Shown here: one piece after another, positions 48,687 through 56,722 of the stretch
How positions within the stretch are numbered: the first letter of the stretch is position 1
Layout: the number at the start of each line of letters is the position of its first letter
Assembly (NCBI RefSeq): GCF_035961655.1
Contig: NZ_CP108393.1
Location: 5,041,001-5,105,000, forward strand
Origin: Streptomyces sp. NBC_01317
GTDB taxonomy: Bacteria > Actinomycetota > Actinomycetes > Streptomycetales > Streptomycetaceae
DNA: 64,000 bases
Direction: 5' to 3'
Notes under the pieces: generated by a model
Told to the model about the DNA's origin: nothing
Seen by the model: the letters and a program-made list of their open reading frames with translations, nothing else
The model's database searches: none
Program-made: the position numbers and the translations under genes

Positions 48687-49283
48687 TCAGGAGTTGTACG
48701 CGCTCTGCGCCCGCTCCAGGCCCTGCGTCACCAGCGCCTCCACCGCGTCGGCCGTACGGTCGACCAGGTAGTCCAGCTCCTTGCGCTCCACCGACGAGAA
48801 GTCCTTGAGCACGAAGTCCGCGACCTGCATCCGCCCCGGCGGGCGGCCGATGCCGAACCGCGCCCGGTGGTACTCGGGACCCATGGACTTGGTCATCGAC
48901 TTGAGGCCGTTGTGCCCGTTGTCCCCGCCGCCCAGCTTGAGCCGCAGCGCGCCGAAGTCGAGGTCCAGCTCGTCGTGGATCGCGACGATGTTCGCCGTCT
49001 CCACCTTGTAGAAGTCACGCAGGCCCGCGACCGGTCCGCCGGAGAGGTTCATGTACGAGGTCGGCTTGGCCAGCACCACGCGGCGGCCGGTGGGGCCCGG
49101 GGCGCCGAGCCGGCCCTCGATGACCAGCGCCTGAGCCTTCTGGGCGCGCTTGTACGAGCCGCCGATGCGTTCCGCCAGCAGATCCGCCACCATGAAGCCG
49201 ACGTTGTGCCGGTTGGCCGCGTACCCCGGCCCGGGGTTGCCCAGGCCCACGATCAGCCAGGGGGCGTTGGCATCTGTTGTCAT
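48687..49283 (-). CDS. pth: Peptidyl-tRNA hydrolase
   Basis: Recycles peptidyl-tRNA that drops off ribosomes. The 198-residue protein has [24 protein letters not shown] (catalytic His in RHNVG), [22 protein letters not shown] (catalytic Asp) and [18 protein letters not shown] precedes the ATG. It is downstream of rplY, separated by a hairpin, as in many actinomycetes. Confidence 0.96.
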   Translation of the reverse strand: MTTDANAPWLIVGLGNPGPGYAANRHNVGFMVADLLAERIGGSYKRAQKAQALVIEGRLGAPGPTGRRVVLAKPTSYMNLSGGPVAGLRDFYKVETANIVAIHDELDLDFGALRLKLGGGDNGHNGLKSMTKSMGPEYHRARFGIGRPPGRMQVADFVLKDFSSVERKELDYLVDRTADAVEALVTQGLERAQSAYNS

Positions 49284-49334
49284 CGGCGCCGCGTCTCCTC
49301 ATGGTCGTACAGCCGTCTGTCGTCACAGCCGAAA

Positions 49335-49364
49335 GGGGTGGCGGGCCCGCAGGCCCGCCACCCC
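49335..49364 (-). terminator. Hairpin terminator between rplY and pth
   Basis: The arms 49335-49347 (GGGGTGGCGGGCC) and 49352-49364 pair over 13 bp with a 4-base loop, 27 bases past the rplY stop. It probably attenuates read-through into pth. Confidence 0.8.
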
Positions 49365-49391
49365 GTCGAGTCAGGCGTGGATGCGCCTGGA

Positions 49392-49985
49392 TCAGGCCTC
49401 GGCGCCCGCGGTCTCGCCCTCGGCGGTCTCCGCGGCCGGCTCCTCGGCCTGCGCGGACACGACCTGGAGGACGGCCGCCTCGCCGTCGATCGACAGCGTC
49501 GTGCCGGTCGGCAGCGGGATGTCCTGCGCGAGCACGGTCGCGCCGGAGTCCAGGCCCTCGATGGAGACCGTCACCGAGGTCGGGATGTTCGTGGCCTCGG
49601 CCTCGACGGTGATCGTGTTGAGGACGTACTCCAGCAGGTTCCCGCCCGGGGCCAGCTCACCCTCGACGTGCACGGCCACCTCGACGATGACCTTCTCGCC
49701 GCGCTTCACCGCGAGGAGGTCGACGTGCTCGATGTCGCCCTTGATGGCGTTGCGCTGGATCGCCTTGGGGATGACCAGCTCGCTGCGGCCGTCGATGTCC
49801 AGGTCGAGCAGGGCGTTCGCGGTACGGAGCGCCATCTGGAGCTGGTGGGCCGGCAGCGTCACGTGCACCGTGTCGGCGCCGTGGCCGTAGATGACCGCGG
49901 GGACCTTCTGGTCGCGGCGGGCACGGCGGGCGGCGCCCTTGCCGAACTCGTTGCGGATCTCGGCGCTGATCTTCAGTTCGGACAT
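49392..49985 (-). CDS. rplY: 50S ribosomal protein L25 (general stress protein Ctc)
   Basis: Binds 5S rRNA. The 197-residue long form has an N-terminal L25 domain (ISAEIRNEFGKGAARRARRDQKVPAVIYGHG) and a C-terminal TL5/CTC beta domain (EVAVHVEGELAPGGNLLEYVLNTITVEAEATNIP), then an acidic Ala/Glu tail (EEPAAETAEGETAGAEA). GAGGAG precedes the ATG at 49985. Confidence 0.95.
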   Translation of the reverse strand: MSELKISAEIRNEFGKGAARRARRDQKVPAVIYGHGADTVHVTLPAHQLQMALRTANALLDLDIDGRSELVIPKAIQRNAIKGDIEHVDLLAVKRGEKVIVEVAVHVEGELAPGGNLLEYVLNTITVEAEATNIPTSVTVSIEGLDSGATVLAQDIPLPTGTTLSIDGEAAVLQVVSAQAEEPAAETAEGETAGAEA

Positions 49986-50155
49986 GACTGCACTCCTCGT
50001 AGATTCTGACAGAAGATGACGGAAAATGCCGTCACCCGGCCACGACAGGCCTGCTACGAAGAGCGCGTCGATAACGGACCAACCGCACACAGGTGCGGCC
50101 TCCCTCGCCGAGCAACTCGGTGAGTCTACCCGGCGGGGAGGCCGCCCCAGAAATC

Positions 50156-50182
50156 GATCTTCGCCCGGGCTCCCGGGCGATC
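50156..50182 (-). terminator. Possible terminator between prs and rplY
   Basis: CGCCCGGG and CCCGGGCG, flanked by GATC on both sides, can form an interrupted stem with a 2-base loop about 45 bases past the prs stop. The tight loop makes it less certain. GGCTCCCGGGC is repeated just after it. Confidence 0.35.
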
Positions 50183-50227
50183 TTGGCCCAGGCTCCCGGG
50201 CCTCTCAAGCCTCTCAGGCGAAGGTCG

Positions 50228-51205
50228 TCACGCCTGCTCCTCGAAGAGGCTGGTCACCGACCCGTCCTCGAACACCTCGCGCACCGCGCGGGCGATCGTC
50301 GGCGCGATCGACAACACCGTGATCTTGTCGACCTCCAGGTCACCCGGGTCCGGCAGGCTGTTGGTGAAGATGAACTCGCTGACCTTCGAGTTCTTCAACC
50401 GGTCCGCGGCGGGACCCGACAGCACCCCGTGCGTCGCCGTCACGATGACGTCCTCCGCGCCGTGCGCGAACAGCGCGTCCGCCGCGGCGCAGATCGTGCC
50501 ACCCGTGTCGATCATGTCGTCCACCAGCACACACACCCGGCCCGCGACATTGCCCACGACCTCGTGGACCGTCACCTGGTTCGCCACGTCCTTGTCACGC
50601 CGCTTGTGCACGATCGCCAGCGGCGCGCCGAGACGGTCGCACCAGCGGTCCGCGACCCGCACCCGGCCCGCGTCCGGCGAGACGACCGTCAGCTTCGTAC
50701 GGTCCACCTTCCCGGCCACGTAGTCCGCGAGGACCGGCAGCGCGAAGAGGTGGTCCACCGGGCCGTCGAAGAACCCCTGGATCTGGTCCGTGTGCAGATC
50801 GACCGTCAGAATTCGGTCGGCGCCCGCCGTCTTCATCAGGTCCGCCACCAGACGGGCCGAGATCGGCTCCCGCCCGCGGTGCTTCTTGTCCTGCCTGGCG
50901 TATCCGTAGAAGGGCACGATCACGGTGATGCTCCGGGCCGAGGCCCGCTTGAGAGCATCGATCATGATCAGCTGCTCCATGATCCACTTGTTGATCGGAG
51001 CGGTGTGGCTCTGGATCAGGAAGCAGTCCGCGCCACGGGCCGACTCCTGGTAGCGGACGTAGATCTCACCGTTGGCGAAATCGAACGCCTTGGTCGGAAC
51101 GATCCCGACACCCAGTTGGTCGGCGACCTCTTCGGCCAGCTCGGGGTGGGCGCGGCCGGAGAAGAGCATCAGCTTCTTCTCGCCGGTCGTCTTGATCCCG
51201 GTCAC
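50228..51205 (-). CDS. prs: Ribose-phosphate pyrophosphokinase
   Basis: Makes PRPP for nucleotide, His and Trp synthesis. The 325-residue protein has FANGEIYVRYQESARG, VPFYGYARQDKKHRGREPISARLVADL (flexible loop), TVDLHTDQIQGFF (catalytic His) and the PRPP loop VCVLVDDMIDTGGT. GTG start with GAGGAG upstream. It lies 139 bases downstream of glmU on the same strand, the usual bacterial pair. Confidence 0.96.
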   Translation of the reverse strand: MTGIKTTGEKKLMLFSGRAHPELAEEVADQLGVGIVPTKAFDFANGEIYVRYQESARGADCFLIQSHTAPINKWIMEQLIMIDALKRASARSITVIVPFYGYARQDKKHRGREPISARLVADLMKTAGADRILTVDLHTDQIQGFFDGPVDHLFALPVLADYVAGKVDRTKLTVVSPDAGRVRVADRWCDRLGAPLAIVHKRRDKDVANQVTVHEVVGNVAGRVCVLVDDMIDTGGTICAAADALFAHGAEDVIVTATHGVLSGPAADRLKNSKVSEFIFTNSLPDPGDLEVDKITVLSIAPTIARAVREVFEDGSVTSLFEEQA

Positions 51206-51344
51206 AGCACTGTCTCCTCAGACGTGTTGACTGCCGCTGCACCCGCGTGTCGCTGCGAGCCAGCCGAATCGTGCAGTTACGCGATGTGCGATAAACGGAT
51301 GGGTCGATATCACGGTACGCCGAGATGAGCGCGGCTGTTTCCGG

Positions 51345-52814
51345 TCAGCTTTCGCCGCCGGCCCCTCCACCCGCCGGAGCGGCTGCCGGACCCGCCGCCT
51401 CGGCCGCCCGCGCTGCCGCGCTGCCCGGCCGCTTCCGCGCCACCCAGCCGTCGATATTCCTTTGCTGGCCACGGGCCACGGCCAGCGAACCCGCCGGTAC
51501 GTCCTTCGTGATGACCGACCCGGCCGCCGTGTACGCGCCGTCGCCGATGGTGACGGGCGCCACAAACATGTTGTCCGAGCCCGTCTTGCAATGTGAGCCG
51601 ACCGTGGTGTGGTGCTTCACTTCGCCGTCGTAGTTGACGAAGACGCTGGCCGCGCCGATGTTCGTGTACTCGCCGATCGTCGCGTCACCCACGTACGACA
51701 GGTGCGGCACCTTCGTGCCCTCGCCGATCGTCGCGTTCTTCATCTCCACGTACGTACCGGCCTTGGCCTTCACACCCAACCGGGTCCCCGGCCGCAGATA
51801 CGCGTACGGGCCGACCGTCGCCGACGCGCCGATCTCCGCGCCGTCCGCGACCGTGTTGTCCACGCGCGCGCCCGCGCCCACGTGCGTGTCCTTGAGCCGG
51901 GAGTTGGGCCCGACCTCCGACCCCTCACCGAGGTGCGTCGTGCCCAGCAGCTGGGTGCCCGGGTGGATCACCGCGTCCTGCTCGAACGTCACGTCCACGT
52001 CCACGAACACCGACGCCGGGTCCACGACCGTCACCCCGGCCGTCATCGCCCGCTCCAGCAGGCGCGCGTTCAGCAGCCGGCGCGCCTCCGCCAGCTGGAC
52101 CCGGTTGTTGATGCCCAGGATCTCGCGGTGGTCGGCGGCGACCGCCGCGCCGACGCGGTGGCCGGCCTCGCGCAGGATGCCGAGGACGTCCGTCAGGTAC
52201 TCCTCGCCCTGGCTGTTGTCCGTACGGACCTTGCCGAGCGCGTCCGCGAGGAGCTGCCCGTCGAACGCGAACACCCCGGAGTTGATCTCCCGGATCGCGC
52301 GCTGCGCGTCGGTGGCGTCCTTGTGCTCCACGATCGCGGTGACCGCGCCGCTGGCGCCGTCCCGCACGATCCGTCCGTACCCGGTGGAGTCGGGGACCTC
52401 GGCGGTCAGGACGGTGACGGCGTTGCCGTCGGCCGCGTGGGTGGCGGCGAGCGCGTTCAGCGTGTCGCCGGAGAGGAGCGGGGTGTCGCCGCAGACGACG
52501 ACCACGGTCCCGTCCGGGACACTGCCCAGCTCCTGGAGGGCGGTACGGACGGCGTGTCCCGTGCCGTTCTGCTCGGCCTGGAAGGCGGTGCGTACCCCGT
52601 CGTACTCCTCGGTCAGATGGGTCTCCACCTGCTCACGGGCGTGTCCGACGACCACGACGAGATGCTCGGGCCCGAGGTCACGGGCCGCGGCCACCACATG
52701 TCCGACGAGCGAACGCCCGCAGATCTCATGCAGGACCTTGGGAGTGCTCGACTTCATGCGGGTGCCTTCACCCGCTGCGAGAACGACGACGGCTGCCGGG
52801 CGGTTGGCGCTCAC
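51345..52814 (-). CDS. glmU: Bifunctional GlmU: GlcN-1-P acetyltransferase / GlcNAc-1-P uridyltransferase
   Basis: Last two steps to UDP-GlcNAc for peptidoglycan. The N-domain has VVLAAGEGTRMKSSTPKVLHEI and VVVCGDTPLL. The left-handed beta-helix C-domain has hexapeptide repeats (TIGEGTKVPHLSYVGDATIGEYTNIGA) with the catalytic His in KVPHLSYVG. The end is an Ala/Gly/Pro tail. The GTG at 52814 has AAGGGC upstream. The 489 residues are normal for actinomycetes. Confidence 0.96.
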   Translation of the reverse strand: MSANRPAAVVVLAAGEGTRMKSSTPKVLHEICGRSLVGHVVAAARDLGPEHLVVVVGHAREQVETHLTEEYDGVRTAFQAEQNGTGHAVRTALQELGSVPDGTVVVVCGDTPLLSGDTLNALAATHAADGNAVTVLTAEVPDSTGYGRIVRDGASGAVTAIVEHKDATDAQRAIREINSGVFAFDGQLLADALGKVRTDNSQGEEYLTDVLGILREAGHRVGAAVAADHREILGINNRVQLAEARRLLNARLLERAMTAGVTVVDPASVFVDVDVTFEQDAVIHPGTQLLGTTHLGEGSEVGPNSRLKDTHVGAGARVDNTVADGAEIGASATVGPYAYLRPGTRLGVKAKAGTYVEMKNATIGEGTKVPHLSYVGDATIGEYTNIGAASVFVNYDGEVKHHTTVGSHCKTGSDNMFVAPVTIGDGAYTAAGSVITKDVPAGSLAVARGQQRNIDGWVARKRPGSAAARAAEAAGPAAAPAGGGAGGES

Positions 52815-52884
52815 GGGAATGCCCTTCGGCTTCGGGTGGTGGACCACCGCAGGATACCGGGGGGTTTCGCGCCGGAAACGAGTG

Positions 52885-52913
52885 CGGGTCCTGACCGTGA
52901 AGGTCAGGACCCG
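52885..52913 (-). terminator. Intrinsic terminator of tRNA-Gln, ahead of glmU
   Basis: CGGGTCCTGACC (52885-52896) and GGTCAGGACCCG (52902-52913) form a perfect 12-bp stem with a 5-base loop, 10 bases past the tRNA 3' end. It separates the tRNA transcript from glmU. Confidence 0.8.
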
Positions 52914-52923
52914 TTCCGTGAAG

Positions 52924-52996
52924 CTCCCCCATCAGGATTTGAACCTGAACATACGAGACCAAAACTCGCAGTGCTGCCTGATTACACCATGGGGGA
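52924..52996 (-). tRNA. tRNA-Gln (anticodon UUG)
   Basis: 73 nt without encoded CCA. The acceptor stem TCCCCCA pairs with TGGGGGA, discriminator G. The anticodon stem GCGAG/CTCGT carries loop TTTTGGT, giving anticodon TTG. The T-arm reads CAGGTTCAAATCCTG. It reads CAA codons, rare in high-GC genomes, so it may limit expression of CAA-rich genes. Confidence 0.93.
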
Positions 52997-53023
52997 TCAT
53001 GTGCAACCAAACCAGACATTTGG

Positions 53024-53878
53024 CTAGGCTGGTGGCGTCGCAGCTAACACTATGCCGTACCACCAGCCCTCGATGCGACGGTACAAGTCGGCGCACTGTA
53101 GGACTCGCACGCAGAAACACCCGCGATATCTGTCTCCGACGTTCTTCCGGTTGGTCGTGGGGTTGTGCTTCTTCAGTGTGGTCTTGCCGAACGCCTGGAC
53201 CTCGACGCCCGCGACCTCTGCCCAGAACTGCTCGGCGGCGCCCACGTCGGCGGACTCGTGGATCTGCACCTGGTAGCGCAAGCGATCCTTGCTGACGCCG
53301 AGCAGATCGAGCCATGCCAGGAACACTCTGATCATGTTCGGATCACTGTTGATGAACGAGACCCGTTCCTGCGGTCGGTGGGTCTTGCGCTTGGCCCCCT
53401 CCGCCCAGTAGAGCGCGACTCCGATCAGGAAGAGTTCGCGCTCGGACAGGGTGCCTATCTCGGCCGTCGCTTCGCTCTTGGTCCGCTGCCGTTCCACATC
53501 CCGCCGAGCGAGCGTTGCCTCCCAGCCTCGCCGCCCGATCGCCGACGCCTCCTCGCGCGTGCGCTTCGGCGGCTTCGGCAGGTCCCGTACCCACAGCGAG
53601 ATCGAACTCTTCGAGCACCCCAGCTCCACCTGGATCTGGTCGTACGTGAGCCCCTGTAAGCGCAGCTCCCGCGCCTTCTCCCGCAGGTCGTCCTTGGCTC
53701 TCGGGCGTTTGGTCCACTCCGGTGCGGGCTCGCCCCTGACCAGGCGGCCGAGGAGGTCGTTGTTGTGGATCTTGAGGCGGTCGCGGATCTGCCGCAGGCT
53801 CAACCCCTCCCGCCGCAGCGCCACCGCCCGCTCCCGGAGTCCTTCGAAGTCGGCATATTTGCCGTTCAGAGATGTCAT
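53024..53878 (-). CDS. HTH protein with LAGLIDADG-endonuclease-like C-terminal half
   Basis: A 284-residue protein of no named family I can fix. The N-terminal half has two helix-turn-helix modules (EGLSLRQIRDRLKIHNNDLLGRLV, about 25-47; QGLTYDQIQVELGCSKSSISLWV, about 75-97). The C-terminal half resembles a homing-endonuclease fold: LFLIGVALYWAEGAKR (149-164, like the LAGLIDADG helix), FINSDPNMIRVFLAWL, and CVRVLQCADLYRRIEGWWYGI at the end. The acidic catalytic residue is plausibly Glu160. It ends 27 bases before the tRNA-Gln gene on the same strand. Its codons are less biased than the neighbours. It could be a domesticated or mobile element remnant. Confidence 0.7.
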   Translation of the reverse strand: MTSLNGKYADFEGLRERAVALRREGLSLRQIRDRLKIHNNDLLGRLVRGEPAPEWTKRPRAKDDLREKARELRLQGLTYDQIQVELGCSKSSISLWVRDLPKPPKRTREEASAIGRRGWEATLARRDVERQRTKSEATAEIGTLSERELFLIGVALYWAEGAKRKTHRPQERVSFINSDPNMIRVFLAWLDLLGVSKDRLRYQVQIHESADVGAAEQFWAEVAGVEVQAFGKTTLKKHNPTTNRKNVGDRYRGCFCVRVLQCADLYRRIEGWWYGIVLAATPPA

Positions 53879-54021
53879 GCGGGAAATCGTCGTACGGAAT
53901 CATGACTTCCGGCTCGAATGCATGGTCGATTCACCAGTTCGAGTGATCGCTCCCCATCTGTTGTGTCCCTCGTCCCGTCCAGCGCAATCCAGGACACAAG
54001 AAAATGAGTCGCGCCCGCCCG

Positions 54022-54027
54022 TAGGCT
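54022..54027 (+). promoter_or_regulatory. Probable -10 element of the sensor-kinase gene
   Basis: TAGGCT ends seven bases before the ATG of the histidine kinase. GGGAG also lies in that gap, so either a leaderless or an ordinary start is possible. Confidence 0.45.
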
Positions 54028-54034
54028 GGGAGAC

Positions 54035-55366
54035 ATGACCACAACGGGGGCTCATCAGGACGCCGCGGGCCCGACCGCCCGCGGCTACTGGTGGTGGGAG
54101 CGTCGGCGGAGTGTTGTTCTGGATGTGGGGCTGGCCGGTGTGTCGGCCCTGGAGTGCGGGCTGGAGGGGGTCCGGTTCGCGGACACCGCCGCGCTGCCCG
54201 TACCGGTGGGGGTGGTCTTCGGCCTCCTGGCCGGTTCCGCGCTGCTCCTGCGGCGGCGGTGGCCGGCCAGCGTGGTGCTCGTCTCGATCGCCGTGACCCC
54301 GGCGGAGATGGGCTTCCTGATGGCGGTCGTCGGGCTCTACACCCTCGCCGCCTCCGAGATACCGCGCCGCGTCATCGCCTCCCTGGCCGGGATGCAGCTG
54401 GCGGGCACGCTGATCGTCACGTTCATACGGACCCGGCAGAGCGTCTCCGAGGGGGACTTCGACGCCGCCCGGTGGTACGTACCGCTCATCGCGATCATGA
54501 TGTCCGTCGGACTGACCGCCCCGCCCGTGCTCTTCGGCCTCTACGTCGGGGCCCGGCGGCGGCTGATGGAGAGCCTGCGGGAGCGCGCCGACAGCCTGGA
54601 GCAGGAACTGTCGCTGCTGGCGGACCGGGCGGAGCAGCGCGCGGAGTGGGCGCGTACGGAGGAGCGGACCCGGATCGCCCGGGAGATGCACGACGTGGTG
54701 GCGCACCGGGTGAGCCTGATGGTGGTGCACGCGGCGGCGTTGCAGGCGGTGGCGCTCAAGGACCCGCCGAAGGCGGTGAAGAACGCGGCGCTGGTGGGCG
54801 ACATGGGGCGCCAGGCGCTGACCGAGCTGCGCGAGATGCTCGGGGTGCTGCGGGCCGGTGAGCAGGTCGCGGCGCGCAAGGCCTCGGACACGGGTCCCGC
54901 GCTGACCGTGCCGCTGGCGGCGGTGGGGCTGGCGGCCGCCGCTGCCGCCGCCGCGGCGGCCGAGGACGGGCCCGGCATGGGGGACATCGAGGCGCTGGTG
55001 GGCCAGTCCCGGGAGACGGGGATGGTGGTGGAGCTGACGGTGCACGGGGAGTCGCGACCGTACGCCGCCGAGGTGGAACAGACCGCGTACCGGGTGGTGC
55101 AGGAGGCGCTGACCAACGTCCTGAAGCACGCGGCGGGCGCGAAGGTGGTGGTACGGCTGGCGCACCGCGAGGCGGAGGTCGCGATGCAGGTGGAGAACGG
55201 CCCGTCGGACAGCGGCGCGCAGGACGCGGGCCTGCCGAGCGGCGGCAACGGCCTGCTGGGGATGCGGGAGCGGGTGACGGCGCTGGGCGGCGTCTTCGTC
55301 TCGGGGGAGACGGACGCGGGGGGTTTCCGGGTGTCGGCGGTGCTGCCGTACCGGGCTGCGGCTTAG
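54035..55366 (+). CDS. Orphan sensor histidine kinase (HisKA_3 / NarL type)
   Basis: A 443-residue membrane kinase. About four helices in residues 25-170 are followed by a coiled linker, then the phospho-acceptor RTRIAREMHDVVAHRVSLMVVHA (His in EMHD). The ATPase region has QTAYRVVQEALTNVLKHAAGA (N-box) and GNGLLGMRERVTALGG (G-box). Between them is an Ala run (GLAAAAAAAAAAEDG, encoded by GCC/GCG repeats at about 54930-54960), which probably varies in length. No response regulator is adjacent, which is unusual for this class. The signal is unknown. Confidence 0.88.
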   Translation: MTTTGAHQDAAGPTARGYWWWERRRSVVLDVGLAGVSALECGLEGVRFADTAALPVPVGVVFGLLAGSALLLRRRWPASVVLVSIAVTPAEMGFLMAVVGLYTLAASEIPRRVIASLAGMQLAGTLIVTFIRTRQSVSEGDFDAARWYVPLIAIMMSVGLTAPPVLFGLYVGARRRLMESLRERADSLEQELSLLADRAEQRAEWARTEERTRIAREMHDVVAHRVSLMVVHAAALQAVALKDPPKAVKNAALVGDMGRQALTELREMLGVLRAGEQVAARKASDTGPALTVPLAAVGLAAAAAAAAAAEDGPGMGDIEALVGQSRETGMVVELTVHGESRPYAAEVEQTAYRVVQEALTNVLKHAAGAKVVVRLAHREAEVAMQVENGPSDSGAQDAGLPSGGNGLLGMRERVTALGGVFVSGETDAGGFRVSAVLPYRAAA

Positions 55367-55417
55367 GGGGGTGGGGTGGGTGGTGGCACTCGTGTCCTGG
55401 GACGAGGTGGTCCGGGG

Positions 55418-55903
55418 TCAGTTCTCCGTCAGGCGCGTGGGGAGTTTGCCGGCGATCAAGGTGGCCAGCGCCTGGTCGATGTCCGGGCCCAGGAACCAGT
55501 CGCCCGTGTGGTCGATGCTGTAGACCGCCCCGGTGTCGTCGATCGCCAGCACCCCCTGCCCGTCGTCCTCGCCCAGCGGGCTCATCCCGGTCTCCAGTGA
55601 GCGCCCCAGGTCCGAGAGGGTACGGGCCAGGTGGATGCCCGCCATGGGGTCGATACGGAACGCCACGGGGGCTATCTGACGGCCCGGGCCCGGCGCGGCG
55701 ACCCGCAGGCCGCCGAACTCCGCCCAGGCCTCCACGGCGGCCGGGAACACCGCGTGTGTGTGCCCGGCGGGCGTGATGTGGGCGCGGAGCGTGTCCGCCC
55801 ACTCCTCGGCCTGCTTTATGTCCCACCGCCCCGGCTGCCAGCCGGCGTCGCGGAGGGCGGCGTCGATGGGCACGGGGAAGCGGGTGGTGGAGAGGTCGGG
55901 CAT
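55418..55903 (-). CDS. SUKH-3-like immunity-type protein
   Basis: A 161-residue protein (RFPVPIDAALRDAGWQPGRWDIKQAEEWADTL...FPAAVEAWAEFGGLRVAAPGPGRQIAPVAFRIDP...LGEDDGQGVLAIDDTGAVYSIDHTGDWFLG) matching my memory of the SUKH-3 family. SUKH proteins neutralise toxins of several nuclease and deaminase classes. It starts eight bases after the YwqJ-type deaminase stop, a classic toxin-immunity spacing, and it is convergent with the kinase gene. Confidence 0.82.
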   Translation of the reverse strand: MPDLSTTRFPVPIDAALRDAGWQPGRWDIKQAEEWADTLRAHITPAGHTHAVFPAAVEAWAEFGGLRVAAPGPGRQIAPVAFRIDPMAGIHLARTLSDLGRSLETGMSPLGEDDGQGVLAIDDTGAVYSIDHTGDWFLGPDIDQALATLIAGKLPTRLTEN

Positions 55904-55911
55904 GGCGCGGC

Positions 55912-56412
55912 TCAGTTCTTCTCGGTGGGGTCGACCGGCTGCACGCCGAAGTGGGCGAGCATGGCCGTACAGGACCGGCACGGCGGTGCGTAACTGCCGT
56001 GCAGCGGGTCGCCGTCCTCCCGGATGCGACGGGCGGTCAGCTTGGCCTGCTTGAGGGAGCGGCGCGCCTCGCCGTGGGTGAGGGGTTTGCGCCTGGCCCG
56101 CTTGGAGCGGCCCTCCTCGGTGGCCGTGAGGTGGCGGGAGAGCAGGATCGCCTCGGGGCAGCGGCCGGTGAACCGTTCCCGCTGTCCGCTGGTGAGCGTG
56201 TCGAGGAAGTCCTGTACGAGCGGGTGCAGCGTCGGCGGCTTGTCGGCCTTGCCGGCGGTGCAGGTGAGGTTCTCGCCGCGCACGGTGAGGGCCGCCGCGA
56301 CGGCGGGCAGGATGCCGTCGCGGCGCTGCCGGAGCGCGGGCGCCCGGTGCGGTTCCGTACTGCTCCAGCTGAGGCGTGGGTCGCCGGACGTGTCGGTCGG
56401 TGCTGTGTGCAA
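55912..56412 (-). CDS. YwqJ-like nucleic-acid deaminase (putative toxin or toxin-derived enzyme)
   Basis: About 166 residues with the deaminase-fold zinc motifs: GRC85-P-E87 and PPC145-RSC148. The context GENLTCTAGKADKPPTLHPLVQDFLDTLTSGQRERFTGRCPEAILLSRHL fits the YwqJ-related deaminase family, known as the tip of polymorphic toxins. Here the domain stands alone without a delivery region or signal peptide. The start is unclear. I chose the TTG at 56412 because GGGAGGG lies nine bases upstream; a GTG at 56457 is possible. The SUKH-3 gene follows eight bases after. Confidence 0.78.
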   Translation of the reverse strand: MHTAPTDTSGDPRLSWSSTEPHRAPALRQRRDGILPAVAAALTVRGENLTCTAGKADKPPTLHPLVQDFLDTLTSGQRERFTGRCPEAILLSRHLTATEEGRSKRARRKPLTHGEARRSLKQAKLTARRIREDGDPLHGSYAPPCRSCTAMLAHFGVQPVDPTEKN

Positions 56413-56722
56413 AGTGCTGTCCCTCCCGTGCCCGCGGCGGGAAGCCGCTGGTATCACGCCCCCGTGTCGAGGGGACAGCCTGCCAAATGTGACGGGCCGT
56501 GGGAAAGCTGGGGCATGAATAGGGGCGTTCTGTCGGCGCTGGGTCACCCGGGCGTGACCGTTGGTCACGGGGACGGGGAGGGTCCGGCCGGGGTGTGCCG
56601 GGACCCGGGGCCGGGGGTGCGATCGCGGCCCCGGAGCGTCTCGGTCCCCTCTTGCCCCACCGCATAGGCTGTCCGGACCAGGGCTGTGCTGAACCAGCCG
56701 GAAGCAGCAGGGGGCAACCGCC
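56413..56722. promoter_or_regulatory. Divergent spacer between the two toxin/immunity-type operons
   Basis: 310 bp without a gene. TAGGCT at about 56665-56670 is a candidate -10 for the rightward operon, 52 bases before its ATG. GGTCACCCGGGCGTGACC at about 56544-56561, followed by GGTCAC, offers an inverted repeat (GGTCAC/GTGACC) for a shared regulator. Nothing else was recognised. Confidence 0.4.

Noticed and set aside
52924-52996. Attachment site for an integrated island at tRNA-Gln
   Set aside because: No integrase gene and no second copy of the tRNA 3' end were seen, and the side flanking the 3' end holds core glmU.
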